Positions 1 to 9,896 of a stretch of 38,910 bases of DNA are shown here, in pieces. The stretch is from CAZBWP01 sp964630265. GTDB taxonomy: Bacteria; Pseudomonadota; Alphaproteobacteria; Rhodospirillales; Defluviicoccaceae. Where the stretch lies: contig CAZVRW010000025.1 in NCBI GenBank assembly GCA_964630265.1, positions 1-38,910 of the forward strand. The letters run 5' to 3'. Made by a program: the position numbers and the translations under genes. Positions within the stretch are counted from its first letter, which is position 1, and each line of letters opens with the position of its first letter. Below the pieces are notes generated by a model. That model saw only the letters and a list, made by a program, of their open reading frames with translations. It searched no databases and was not told the origin of the DNA.

Positions 1-907
<907 letters not shown>

Positions 908-1076
908 GGTGTTCATCCCCTTCGGCGACAGGCTCCCGGGCCCCGCAGGGCAGCGGCCCGAGACCCCTCATTTCCTGTGGTCTCTGCGCCAAATATGGCC
1001 GACCGGTGCCGCAGCGCAATATCCCGGGCCCGCTTGAGCGTCTGGGGAGCAAGCGTCCAGACGGCGGAGCGCGCCG

Positions 1077-4031
1077 TCAGCCGAGCAGTCGTGTGACGAG
1101 GGTGTCCAGCACTCCAGAGACGCCGCTCTTGGTGAGCGCGCGGCGGATCAGACGCCGCGCCGTGACGAAGTGGATGTCCTTCGGCAAGGGGTAGGCGCCG
1201 GCGATCCGTTCGGCTTCCAGGGCGGCCCGCATCAGTTCGACATGCAGTCGGCAGCGCGGATCGAACCGAGGAATCGGCAGGTCGAAGATCAGCTTGTCCA
1301 GGTCCCGTGCCCCCCAGCGGCCGCGTGACTGCAGATCGGCGATGCGCAGCCGGGCGACCTCGCTGTTCAGCAGGCCGCAGACATAGAGCGCCTCGGAGTG
1401 GCGGCGAAACGGCGCCCAGTAGAGCTTGTGATCGATCACGGCCCGCCGGTCCTCGACGATGGCGGCGGCCAGCGCTTGGCCCGCCTTGGCATAGACCACG
1501 CGGACCGGTGCCGGCGGCAGTTGGACTTCCAGCCCGGCCATGAAGTTCCAGCGATCGCGCAGCGCCATGGCGCCGCGGCCGTGCTCATGCCAAGAGGTCT
1601 CGGCTTTCTCCAGCCACTGCGCCAGGCCGGGGAAGCCGCGTTCCGTCGCCAGTGCGGCATCGAGCAGGTCGCTCCGTCCGGCATCCCACGGCACCACCGC
1701 GAGGGTGGCGCCGAGGACGCGGAACGGCGCCACCGACTCTCCCAGGTAGAGGGGACGCAGGAACTCCGCCTCGATCGGCTGGCGCAACGGCGGCAGGGCG
1801 GACCATGGCCGCTTTTCGAGTTTGCCGGGGCGGCTCTCGACCAGCGGCAGCGCCTTGTTGGTGCCGAGCCGGCCGCTGTCGGCCACGGCGACGATGCAGA
1901 GCCGCCGGGGTACCATGGTGGCCCCCTGTCGGAACTGCCGCCCGTACGGCGAACGGCGGCTGCCGCGATCGCGCCCCGGCCACGGCCCCCGCCGCATCCT
2001 GAGGCAGCGTGCCGCTTCATCGGTGCCGGCATCGCGTCGCGGCAGTTGGCCGGACCAGACGTCGACCTCATCTGGCAAAGGACCGGCGCGGCCGCGTTCG
2101 GCGAACAGCACCGATGACGGCAGCGGAAACAACGGTTGCACGGTCTCGTCGAACGCCCAGGCCTCGGTGAAGCGGACCTCGGCGGTGGCGAAGCGGCCGC
2201 TGCGCAAGCCGGAGAACTGGGCGCGATTGAGCGCACCATACGGCATGACGAAGGCGATGCGGCCGCCGTGGCGGGCGTAGAGCTCGGCGCAGCGCGCGAA
2301 GAAATACGCGGACATGTCGTGATGGGTGGCGAGCCGGCCGCCGGACCACAAACCGCGCCGCCGGCATTCGCGCTGGAACGTTGCCTTCACCGCCGATGTC
2401 ATTGCCCGGTATGGCACCCACGGCGGATTACCGACGATGACGTCGACGCGCTGGCGGCCCGACGACAACCACACCGGCCGGCTCAGGTTGCGAGCGATAT
2501 AGCCCCAGACGTGGTTGCGCCCCGCCTGCCGCAGCTCGCGCAGATGGCCGTAGGTGGCGACCAGGATGTCGACATCGGCGGCGGCGTCGACGCCTTCGCG
2601 TTCGAGCCAGGCGCGAAACGCATCATCGCCAGCGTTCTGGGCGCCCAGGTCCATCATCACCTGCACCGTGTCGTCGAACCGGGCCGGATCCTCGGCCAGG
2701 CTCTCGGGAAAATACAGGTCGGGGCCGTCGGGCACGCGAATGACGATGTCGGCGTGGGCAAACATCTGTCGCGTGTTCCACTGCAGGGCGTCGCCGAGAT
2801 AGACCGGCAGCGCGATGGCCTGATCGCGGCTCTGCAAAACGTCATCGCCGAGCGCCAGCAGATAGCTGACCCGCGCCACCAGCACCGCCATCGGATGGAC
2901 GTCGATGCCGATGACGTGCTCCAGACAGCAGCGGAGCGCTTCCGCCGGTCCGAGGCGCGCGTCCGCCGCGGCGGCGAGGCAGCGGCGGATGGCCTCGAAC
3001 AGGAACGTTCCGGAGCCGCAAGCGGGATCGAGCACACGCTGCTCCAGCGGCCGATCGATCGCCCGCTCGCAGACGCGGGCGGCGAGCCATGCGGGTGTGT
3101 AGTATTCGCCGAGGTCGTGGCGCTCGGCGGGGTCGACGAGGCTCTCGTAAAGCTCCTTCAGCACGTCGTGCTGCACGCCTTCGAGGCGAAAGCGCGCCAC
3201 CTGCCGGGAAACACGGGCGACCAGATCGGCGCCGCCGGGAGCATCGAGCACCCAATCGAAGAAATCTGACTCGACCGCGCCGGTGATCCCCGCTTCGTGG
3301 AACGGCCGGCCGCAGAGCAGGTCGGCGGGGTCCGGCAGCGGCACGCCCAGCACCCGGGTCGCGATGGTCTTGGCCACCATGGTCAAATAGGTGTGCTGGA
3401 GAAACAGCGCGTCGGCATCGACCTTGCTGCCGTACGCCATGGCGAGAAACTCGGCCCACAGCAACCGCTTCAAGCGAACCTCCGGACGCTCGGAAACGGC
3501 GGCCCACAAGCCGAACAGGCACGTCATGGCGCGCCGGTAAGCGAGGCTGTCGCGACCGATCTCGACGCGGACGACGTTGGGTGACGGAAACAGATCGGGT
3601 TGCAGCGAGACCGCCGCATCCAGCCACAACAGCAGGCCGCCCGGATCATCCACCGACGGCCGGAAACCGGGCAGCGGCGCGAGCCCGCCGTCGCAGACTT
3701 CGTAAGGCAGAAACTCGGCGCCGTCGGTGGCGATGCCGATATAGCGTTCCCCGGTCTCGCGCTCTCGCTCGGGCAGGTAGCGGCCGAGTTCCTCCTCCGC
3801 CGTACGCCGCTCACGGCGCAGGTCCCGCTTGAACTCGAACACCGTCTGCCCCAGCAGCGCATCGAGCCGGCCGCGCACCTCGGGCAGCGGACGCTCGAAC
3901 TGGATGTCGGTGCTGGCGGCGCCGAGACCGTAGACAAGGATCTCGTACATCAACGCCCGGATCTTCTCGTGGCCGGGCCGACTGACCAGTTCGAAGACGA
4001 TCTCGGCGAGCCGTCGGGGCGACAGGGACAT
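1077..4031 (-). CDS. Single-chain type IIG-like restriction endonuclease / N6-adenine DNA methyltransferase
   Basis: The 984-residue protein carries nuclease-like and methylase motifs in one chain. Near the N-terminus a PD-(D/E)xK-like set is visible: D57, then E66-F-K68. The methylase core follows: GEYYTP at 308-313, AdoMet motif I DPACGSGTF at 335-343, a GIDVHP stretch about 375, and catalytic motif IV NPPW at 535-538. The C-terminal 300 residues resemble the target-recognition part of Eco57I-type enzymes. By family knowledge it would methylate adenine and cut near its site. No separate R, M or S gene lies beside it. The frame stays open to 4292, but the upstream residues look like translated leader, so I chose ATG 4031 (MSLSPRRLAE) with GAGGG 10 bases upstream. 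A defence methylase lacking nuclease activity is an alternative. The function class is solid; cleavage is inferred. Confidence 0.85.
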   Translation of the reverse strand: MSLSPRRLAEIVFELVSRPGHEKIRALMYEILVYGLGAASTDIQFERPLPEVRGRLDALLGQTVFEFKRDLRRERRTAEEELGRYLPERERETGERYIGIATDGAEFLPYEVCDGGLAPLPGFRPSVDDPGGLLLWLDAAVSLQPDLFPSPNVVRVEIGRDSLAYRRAMTCLFGLWAAVSERPEVRLKRLLWAEFLAMAYGSKVDADALFLQHTYLTMVAKTIATRVLGVPLPDPADLLCGRPFHEAGITGAVESDFFDWVLDAPGGADLVARVSRQVARFRLEGVQHDVLKELYESLVDPAERHDLGEYYTPAWLAARVCERAIDRPLEQRVLDPACGSGTFLFEAIRRCLAAAADARLGPAEALRCCLEHVIGIDVHPMAVLVARVSYLLALGDDVLQSRDQAIALPVYLGDALQWNTRQMFAHADIVIRVPDGPDLYFPESLAEDPARFDDTVQVMMDLGAQNAGDDAFRAWLEREGVDAAADVDILVATYGHLRELRQAGRNHVWGYIARNLSRPVWLSSGRQRVDVIVGNPPWVPYRAMTSAVKATFQRECRRRGLWSGGRLATHHDMSAYFFARCAELYARHGGRIAFVMPYGALNRAQFSGLRSGRFATAEVRFTEAWAFDETVQPLFPLPSSVLFAERGRAGPLPDEVDVWSGQLPRRDAGTDEAARCLRMRRGPWPGRDRGSRRSPYGRQFRQGATMVPRRLCIVAVADSGRLGTNKALPLVESRPGKLEKRPWSALPPLRQPIEAEFLRPLYLGESVAPFRVLGATLAVVPWDAGRSDLLDAALATERGFPGLAQWLEKAETSWHEHGRGAMALRDRWNFMAGLEVQLPPAPVRVVYAKAGQALAAAIVEDRRAVIDHKLYWAPFRRHSEALYVCGLLNSEVARLRIADLQSRGRWGARDLDKLIFDLPIPRFDPRCRLHVELMRAALEAERIAGAYPLPKDIHFVTARRLIRRALTKSGVSGVLDTLVTRLLG

Positions 4032-4199
4032 GACGGGAGAGCCCTCGCAACACCAGCCCGCTTCGCCCGTCGCATGGGGCAACCGTGCTCGGGCGCCCCC
4101 GGTCCCGCGGAAACAGCGCCGGGCCGATGACGCTCCCGGCGGACGACACAGACCCAGGTGTTCTCGCACGCCCTGCGTCGCGGACGCCAGACTGAAGTT

Positions 4200-4211
4200 A
4201 CCCAATTGGGT
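4200..4211. promoter_or_regulatory. 12-bp perfect palindrome upstream of the restriction-methylase gene
   Basis: ACCCAATTGGGT is a perfect palindrome 169 bases upstream of the chosen start of the restriction-methylase gene, inside the 295-bp space after the polysaccharide-export fusion gene. It is flanked by CAGAC on the left and GTCTG on the right, which widens the dyad. Restriction-modification genes are often controlled by a dyad-binding regulator, so an operator is plausible. No regulator gene is adjacent, and the role is inferred only. Confidence 0.35.
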
Positions 4212-4326
4212 CTGACCACTGACTTGAACCGTGCCACGATCGCCCGGCACAGCCATCTGTTTGATTTTCGGATGATTTTCCGTAGGAACCAAACGCCGGA
4301 GCGAGCCGGCGCGCGGGTCGATGCCG

Positions 4327-6492
4327 TCAGAAGCGCTTCAAGAGACCGAGCGTAACGACGTTTTCCGTAAATTCCCGGGCGTTTACGTTCGAATCACGGT
4401 TCTGAAAGCCGTACGTGGCGAAGCCGTCGAGGGTCGGCAGCAGGATTCGGTCGACGCGCACCTGGGCGCTGAAGGTGTTGTCGTCCACCCCTTCATCCCG
4501 ATCGATCGTGTAGCCGACGCTCAATTGCCCGGTGGTGCGTGGATCGAACGTGCGGGTCCATGAGCCGCTGATCGAGTAGGTATTGTTGTTCGTCTCCTCC
4601 GGCCGGCTCTCCTGCAACGTGATCCGGCCGTTCAGGCCGAAGACGTTCCGGCCCTGACGGGTACTGAAGGCGGCGTTGAAAGAACGCCGGAATTCGGTCT
4701 CGTCGTCGAACTGAAAGTCGCCGGTGGCCGGATCGAACGGCTGGCCGCCGGCACCAATGATGTTGCCGTCGGCGTCGCGCTGCAGCCCACCGACGCTTTG
4801 CGTGAACGCTTCCTCGCTGGTGGTCAGTTGTTCCGAATACGACAAGCTGAAGTTCGTCCGCGGCGAGATATCGTAGTTCAGCGACGCTGACACGTTTCGC
4901 TGATCGTCGCGCTGCCCGAACGACAGGGCAAGCTGAAAGCGAGGACTGGGATGATAGTCGCCGCCGACGCTCCAGAAAATAGCATTGAAATCGTTGCTGG
5001 TTCCATCGCGAAACCACTGATAGCCGACGCTGGCGGTGAAGTCGAATTGTCGATTGAGGGGATAGCGTCCGTCGACACCGACTTCGGCGCGCCTGACGTC
5101 CGACTGCTCAGAACGGGTCTCGTTGCTCGCGGAGGTGTTGAAACCCCACCTGAATTTGGAGAACTCGGTGCCGCTGTCCAGGCGATAGCGGATCTCGTTG
5201 AAGATGTTCCTCTCGCTGTCATCGGAAAAGGCATCGGCGACGCTGCTGCTGTTGTCCTCATCATCGGCACGCGTGAACGTCGAGAGCGTATAGGTCAATG
5301 TGCCGTTCGCGTAATCACCGAGCCGGTGTTGAATGAACGGGCGCGCGACGATGGAGGCCGTGGTCGAGCGGTTCGTGTCGACAAATGGAGACAACGACGT
5401 CGCGTCATTGGAGTCCTGGGCTTGCTGGGTGATCGCCGCGTTGAGATCGAAAAACAGGAGGTTGGACACGACTTCCGTAGTGCTGGCACCCAGCAGATCG
5501 AGGACGGGCTCGAAGCCTTCGTCGACGTTCAACGTATTGCCGCCGAGGACCTCCTTGTAGCGCAGTTGCACGTCAGCATCGAGGGACGCGGCAAAGCGTC
5601 GGGTCGTGGCGCGCAGAACAATCCCCGGGGCCACGGTGACCACCAAGCCGGGATCCTTCAGCGCGTTCGGCACGAGCGCGACATTATCAGTGAAAGTCAA
5701 AAACGTGCCCAAGGTCGGCTCGAGCGACCATTTTCCCGCAAAGGCGCCCTCGGGAATCACCAGGATGTCACCCGGCGCCATGGCGGCGTTGGCGGTCGGG
5801 TCACCACGCTTCACCAGGTCATCGATCCGCACTGGAACATTGATCGTGGTGTCGCCCTGGCGGCGAACGATGTAAGCATCGTTGCCCGCCGCGAAGACCG
5901 ACAGGCCGCCCACCGCCTCGATGACGTCCACCAGGGTCAGCCCACTGCGATAGAGGACCTCCCGCGGTTGTCCGACATCCCGGGCGAGCACCGCACCCCT
6001 GCCCAGTTCCGCCGCCTGGCGGGTGGTCTGGGCTTCCGTCGGACTGGCGGCGGCACCGATCACCCGGATCCGTTGATCCGTGTCGCCGAGTGCGGTCTCC
6101 ACCGACACGGTGACGATGGGATCGCGGACGAATGCGGCCAAACGCCCTTCGAGATCCCGCGCCACTTGTTCCGGGGTGCGATCGGCCGCCACCACGTTCT
6201 CGGCAAACGGCACCGAAAAGCGTCCATCCGGGCGAACAATGACGCTTCGCGACAGTTCGGGCTCACCGAAGACGGTGATGGACAGCTGATCGAATGCGCC
6301 AATGCGATAGATCTCCTCCTCGCCCGCGTCGGCCGCCGGCATCGGCCCGACCTGCGCACGAGCTTCCACGCATGCGAACACCGTCGCGACTAGGAGCAAC
6401 AGCAGATACGGAATCCAGTGCCGCGCGGGACCGGCGGCGCTGCCGGCGGCGGACCGGTGGTCGATGGAGTCGGAAGGGGAAGCAGCCGGCAC
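4327..6492 (-). CDS. Polysaccharide export (Wza/OPX-like) domain fused to an outer-membrane beta-barrel
   Basis: The 721-residue envelope protein has three parts. A signal peptide (hydrophobic 27-41) has a probable signal peptidase I site after EARA at 46. A polysaccharide-export domain (about 59-134, YRIGAFDQLSITVFGEPELS) is followed by an SLBB-like segment (about 140-250, ending APGDILVIPEG). From about 254 to 721 come alternating beta-strands with asparagine-rich turns and a terminal phenylalanine (LKRF), as in proteins inserted by the Bam complex. The barrel resembles the PEP-CTERM-associated outer-membrane family. Export domains are normally separate from porins, so one chain may hold both periplasmic channel and outer-membrane pore. 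The start is GTG, with GAGGAC 11 bases upstream. Cys41 has Phe at -2, so a lipoprotein is unlikely. No glycosyltransferases, Wzc or Wzy lie nearby. Confidence 0.85.
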   Translation of the reverse strand: MPAASPSDSIDHRSAAGSAAGPARHWIPYLLLLLVATVFACVEARAQVGPMPAADAGEEEIYRIGAFDQLSITVFGEPELSRSVIVRPDGRFSVPFAENVVAADRTPEQVARDLEGRLAAFVRDPIVTVSVETALGDTDQRIRVIGAAASPTEAQTTRQAAELGRGAVLARDVGQPREVLYRSGLTLVDVIEAVGGLSVFAAGNDAYIVRRQGDTTINVPVRIDDLVKRGDPTANAAMAPGDILVIPEGAFAGKWSLEPTLGTFLTFTDNVALVPNALKDPGLVVTVAPGIVLRATTRRFAASLDADVQLRYKEVLGGNTLNVDEGFEPVLDLLGASTTEVVSNLLFFDLNAAITQQAQDSNDATSLSPFVDTNRSTTASIVARPFIQHRLGDYANGTLTYTLSTFTRADDEDNSSSVADAFSDDSERNIFNEIRYRLDSGTEFSKFRWGFNTSASNETRSEQSDVRRAEVGVDGRYPLNRQFDFTASVGYQWFRDGTSNDFNAIFWSVGGDYHPSPRFQLALSFGQRDDQRNVSASLNYDISPRTNFSLSYSEQLTTSEEAFTQSVGGLQRDADGNIIGAGGQPFDPATGDFQFDDETEFRRSFNAAFSTRQGRNVFGLNGRITLQESRPEETNNNTYSISGSWTRTFDPRTTGQLSVGYTIDRDEGVDDNTFSAQVRVDRILLPTLDGFATYGFQNRDSNVNAREFTENVVTLGLLKRF

Positions 6493-6847
6493 GATCGACG
6501 AACGTCCTCACGGGTGAGCCCTGGCGGCATGACGTTATGGGATCGGGTGTGCGCTCGCTACTGCGAAAAATCGACTGTGCGGTTTACGCCACCTTGGTGT
6601 CGCGGCAGAGCAACAGTCACGAGGGATTTTGCTGGAATTCGCGCCATTTGATGGCGTTCGGGGCGCGGCGATCACTGAGCCCTGGGGAAACGTCGCCGCG
6701 CGGCGCCGCCCGACGCCCCATGGAAACCGTGGGGCAAGGCGGCGATTCGCGCGTTGCCCGGACCCGGATGCAATGTCTGGGCGGCGAGCGGCGGCCGGGA
6801 CAGAGAGCCGTCACAGGCGGCCGAGAACGGCGAGCCGCACCATTCCG
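6493..6847. other. Intergenic stretch with one hairpin
   Basis: This 355-bp space lies between the Sel1 gene and the export-barrel gene, both on the minus strand. It holds a compact inverted repeat, GCCCCA-T-GG at 6715-6723 pairing with CC-G-TGGGGC at 6727-6735 around an AAA loop. That may mark the 3' end of the alcohol-dehydrogenase operon, but no T-run follows. No gene is convincing here. Confidence 0.4.
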
Positions 6848-7513
6848 TCAGCGTGGCGCGTCTTCGGCGGCGCGGAGCAGGTTGAGCATGTCTTCGGCCT
6901 CCCGCTCACCCCCCTGGACCGCCCGGTCGAGCCAGGCCATCGCCTCGCGACGTTGCTCGGGCGTGCTGGCCGCGAGACCCTCACCGTAGGCCGTCGCCAA
7001 CATCACGCCGAGATTGAACTGCGCGGTCGTATCGCCCTGCTCGGCGGCCCGCCGGAACCATGCGGCGGCCGTACGGGGCGCGCGCGCCACCCCCTGCCCC
7101 GTCTCGTAGGCGAGGCCGAGGGAGACCTGCGCGCGGGGGTCATCCAGTTCCGCGGCTTTCGTCAGCCATGCTGCCGCCGCCACCGGATCGCGCGCCACCC
7201 CCTGGCCCTGCTCGTAGAGGTTGGCGAGATTGATCATCGCCGAGGTGTTGCCGCCCTCGGCCAGCGGCAGCCAACGTTGCCGCGCCGTCTCGTAGTCACC
7301 GAGCTTGTAAGCAGCATAGGCTTCCAGCGATTTGACCGCCTCGATGCTGACGCGGTCGGGCTGACCGAACGGTGTCGGCTCGTAGTCCTGCTCCTGGTCC
7401 TGGTCCTGGTCCTGCTGTTGCGCCTGGGCCGGGGCGCGGTCGATGATGGCGGCCCAAGCCAAGGTGACCAAGGCCAAGCCGAACCAGCCACCCCGGAGCG
7501 TCTTGGCGAGCAT
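6848..7513 (-). CDS. Periplasmic Sel1-repeat (TPR-like) protein
   Basis: The 221-residue protein has a signal peptide (hydrophobic 10-24, cleavage near APAQA), a Gln-Asp tract at about 32-43 made by a 6-bp DNA repeat, and three Sel1 repeats at about 90-124, 126-160 and 162-200. These carry the usual LANLYEQGQGV and LGLAYETGQGV motifs. Sel1 repeats form helical scaffolds for protein contacts. The gene starts 10 bases after the cytochrome c2-like gene and is the last of the leftward alcohol-dehydrogenase run, so a role in assembling or anchoring that periplasmic system is a reasonable guess from position alone. The ATG at 7513 is the only good start, with a weak AGGG upstream. Family assignment is firm; the partner is unknown. 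Confidence 0.85.
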   Translation of the reverse strand: MLAKTLRGGWFGLALVTLAWAAIIDRAPAQAQQQDQDQDQEQDYEPTPFGQPDRVSIEAVKSLEAYAAYKLGDYETARQRWLPLAEGGNTSAMINLANLYEQGQGVARDPVAAAAWLTKAAELDDPRAQVSLGLAYETGQGVARAPRTAAAWFRRAAEQGDTTAQFNLGVMLATAYGEGLAASTPEQRREAMAWLDRAVQGGEREAEDMLNLLRAAEDAPR

Positions 7514-7523
7514 GCTTGCGGCC

Positions 7524-7907
7524 CTATTTCGTTGCCTGTTCCAGATAGGCGATCAGGTCTTCGCGCTGCTTCGCGTTGCGCAGCGCCGAGAACGACATGG
7601 TGTTGTCGGGAACCAGTTGCTTCGGCTTGGCGAGGAACGCATCCAGCGTTTCCTTGGTCCATACCACCCCGCTGCCGGTCATCGCCTCGGAGAACTCGGC
7701 ATAGCCTTCAAAGGTGCCGGCGGTGCGACCGAAGAGGCCGTGCAGGTTGGGGCCGTTGGTATTCTCGCCGCCGGGATCGAGCGTATGACAGGCCTCGCAC
7801 CGCTTGAAGACGTTCTCGCCGCGCGTGGCATCGCCGGCGATTGCGTCGCCGGCCGCCAGCCATGCCCCGAGCAGCAGGGCGTCGATCCACATGTTTCCCT
7901 TGCGCAT
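7524..7907 (-). CDS. Cytochrome c2-like class I cytochrome c
   Basis: The 127-residue periplasmic electron carrier has an N-terminal signal sequence (about 5-24, cleaved before GDATRG). A single haem site, CEACH, lies at 37-41, the class I sequence GPNLHGLFGRTAG follows, and the axial ligand is probably Met104 in DNTMSF. It resembles cytochrome c2 and mitochondrial cytochrome c more than the PedF-type cytochrome upstream. The gene follows the PQQ alcohol dehydrogenase by 127 bp and precedes the Sel1 gene by 10 bp. It may carry electrons from PedF or the dehydrogenase, or from the bc1 complex, to an oxidase. ATG 7907 has GGGAGGA at good spacing; the frame stays open to 8030 but lacks a start with a ribosome site. 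Confidence 0.92.
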   Translation of the reverse strand: MRKGNMWIDALLLGAWLAAGDAIAGDATRGENVFKRCEACHTLDPGGENTNGPNLHGLFGRTAGTFEGYAEFSEAMTGSGVVWTKETLDAFLAKPKQLVPDNTMSFSALRNAKQREDLIAYLEQATK

Positions 7908-8034
7908 GGTGGGGTTCCTCCCGAACGGGCGCCGCGGGATCGGGGTCCGTCCGACCGCCCCCCGGCGCGTGCAGGTCTTACGAGAATCAGGGAGGCGCCG
8001 CGGCCGACGCTCCCCCCGATCCCCTTCCATGATC

Positions 8035-9798
8035 TCAGAGATCGGCGAGCTTGAAGGCCCAGAAGCTGCCGCCCTGGTTCAGGTAGCGGACGACCTTGGC
8101 AACCTCGCCGCCCCACAGTGGCACCGCGCCGCCCCAGCCGCTGGTCACGCCGATGTACTGCTCGCCGTCCATTTCCCAGGTGATCGGCGACGAGACGATC
8201 CCCGATCCGGTCTGGAACTTCCAGAGCTCCTCGCCGGTCGTGGCGTCGAACGCCTTGAGATAGCCTTCCGGCGTGCCCGTGAACACCAAGCCGCCCTTGG
8301 TCACCAGCACGCCGCCCCAAAGCGGTGCGGGATTATGGTATTCCCACTTGACCTCGCCGGTCTTCGGGTCGATCGCCTTCAAGGCGCCGATGTGCGTGTC
8401 GAAGACCGGCCGGATGACGAACCCCGCCCCAAGGTACGCGGCCCCCTTCTTGTAGCTAGTCGGCTCGTTCCAAATGTCCATGCCCCACTCGTTCGCCGGC
8501 ACATAGAACCAGCCGCTGTTGGGGTCATAGGCCATCGGGTTCCAGTTCTTGCCGCCGAGGAAGTTGGGAATGACCCAGACCGACGGCCCCTTCAACACGC
8601 CGCCGTCGATTTTGGCGGGATCGGCCGGGCGATTGTCGGCGACAAACAAGGGGCGCCCCGTCTCCGGCTCGACGCCTTTCGCCCAGGTCATGTTCTCGAC
8701 GAACGGAAAGGCATTGATCAATTTGCCGTTGGTGCGATCGAGAACGTAGAAGAAACCGTTCTTCTCCGCCGCCGCGCCGGCTTTCACGACTTTGCCGTCG
8801 ATCTCCATGTCGAAGGGAATGAACTCGGAAATCGCGTCGTAGTCCCAGGCATCGTTGGGCGTGGACTGGAAGTGCCAGACGATCTCGCCCGTGTCCGGGT
8901 GGATCGCCAGCTTGGACGCGGAATAGAGATTGTCCCCCGGCCGCAGGTGCGGATTCCACGGAGACGGATTGCCGGTTCCGGTATAGATCAGATCCACGTC
9001 GGGGTCATAGGTGGCGCCGTTCCAGGGCGCGCCACCGCCCCACTTCCACATGTCGCCGGACCATGTCGCGTTCAGCGTGCCCGTCATCGTCGTCGGCTCG
9101 CCGTTGAGCATGCCCATGTGGCCCTCGACGGTCGGCCGCTCCCAGACGATCTCGCCGGTCTTCGGATCGAGCGCCCTTACGTTGCCGATCACGCCGAATT
9201 CGCCGCCGGCGTTGCCGGTGATCAGCTTGCCCTTGACGATGATCGGCGCCGAGGTGATCGAGTACCCTTCCCGGTAGTCATCGAGCCGCTTGCTCCAACG
9301 GACCTTGCCGGTTTCCCGATCGAGAGCGACGATACGCGCATCCAGCGTGCCGAAATAGACCATGTCCTCGTAGAGCGCGACCCCGCGGTTGATGACGTCG
9401 CAGCACGGCAGGATGCCCTCGGGCAGCCGGGCATCATATTGCCATTTCTCTTCGCCGGTCCTGGCATCGATGGCGTAAACGCGCGAATAGGAGCCAGTGA
9501 CGAAAACGACCCCGTCGTGCACCGTCGCCTGCGATTCCTGGCCACGTTGCTTTTCGCCACCAAACGAAAAGGCCCAGGCCGGCATAAGCTTGCCGACCGT
9601 GTCCTTGTTGACGAGGTCCAGTGGGCTGTAGCGCTGCGCCCGCGGGCCCAAGCCATAGGTGACCACTTGTTGGGTCGTCTCGGCGTCGTTCAGGATGTCC
9701 TGTTCGGTGACACCGGCCGCCGACGCCGGCGACCACAGCGCGACGAGACCAACGGAGAAGGCCAGAGTGGAAATGCCGGCTCTCAAAAGCGTTTTCAT
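8035..9798 (-). CDS. PQQ-dependent alcohol dehydrogenase, predicted lanthanide type
   Basis: This 587-residue periplasmic quinoprotein oxidises a primary alcohol to the aldehyde and hands electrons to cytochrome c. It has a signal peptide (about 1-27), eight-bladed propeller repeats with tryptophan docking motifs such as DPKTGEIVWE and DATTGEELWK, and the vicinal disulphide Cys132-Cys133. The catalytic Asp319 sits in AWDYDAISEF. Asp321, two residues on, is the extra acidic ligand seen in lanthanide enzymes (XoxF, ExaF, PedH); calcium enzymes have Ala, Ser or Thr there. There is no fused haem domain, so it is a type I enzyme. ATG 9798 has GGGAGA upstream; the open frame to 10188 is run-on. PedF lies just upstream. 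Methanol, ethanol or aromatic alcohol substrates cannot be told apart by eye. Confidence 0.93.
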   Translation of the reverse strand: MKTLLRAGISTLAFSVGLVALWSPASAAGVTEQDILNDAETTQQVVTYGLGPRAQRYSPLDLVNKDTVGKLMPAWAFSFGGEKQRGQESQATVHDGVVFVTGSYSRVYAIDARTGEEKWQYDARLPEGILPCCDVINRGVALYEDMVYFGTLDARIVALDRETGKVRWSKRLDDYREGYSITSAPIIVKGKLITGNAGGEFGVIGNVRALDPKTGEIVWERPTVEGHMGMLNGEPTTMTGTLNATWSGDMWKWGGGAPWNGATYDPDVDLIYTGTGNPSPWNPHLRPGDNLYSASKLAIHPDTGEIVWHFQSTPNDAWDYDAISEFIPFDMEIDGKVVKAGAAAEKNGFFYVLDRTNGKLINAFPFVENMTWAKGVEPETGRPLFVADNRPADPAKIDGGVLKGPSVWVIPNFLGGKNWNPMAYDPNSGWFYVPANEWGMDIWNEPTSYKKGAAYLGAGFVIRPVFDTHIGALKAIDPKTGEVKWEYHNPAPLWGGVLVTKGGLVFTGTPEGYLKAFDATTGEELWKFQTGSGIVSSPITWEMDGEQYIGVTSGWGGAVPLWGGEVAKVVRYLNQGGSFWAFKLADL

Positions 9799-9896
9799 GG
9801 TCGGTTCTCTCCCAGACGATCGGTTGGTGCTGCCCATTGATGTCTTTGGTGGGATCCCCGGCGCGCGGTCAGCGGCACAGCCGGGACCCGATCCGA

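Noticed and set aside
4032..4292. Longer N-terminus for the restriction-methylase
   Set aside because: The extra residues look like translated leader; the family-like sequence begins at MSLSPRRLAE with a ribosome site upstream.
6368..6372. Lipobox in the export-barrel protein (Cys41)
   Set aside because: Phe at position -2 is not allowed in a normal lipobox, and a good signal peptidase I site follows.
4951..6393. Long open frame on the plus strand (480 codons)
   Set aside because: It lies opposite the export-barrel gene and has no domain-like sequence or ribosome site; it reflects GC-rich codon use of the real gene.
7804..9840. Open frame of 678 codons on the plus strand
   Set aside because: Antisense to the PQQ dehydrogenase and cytochrome genes; the product is basic and low in complexity, with no recognisable motif.
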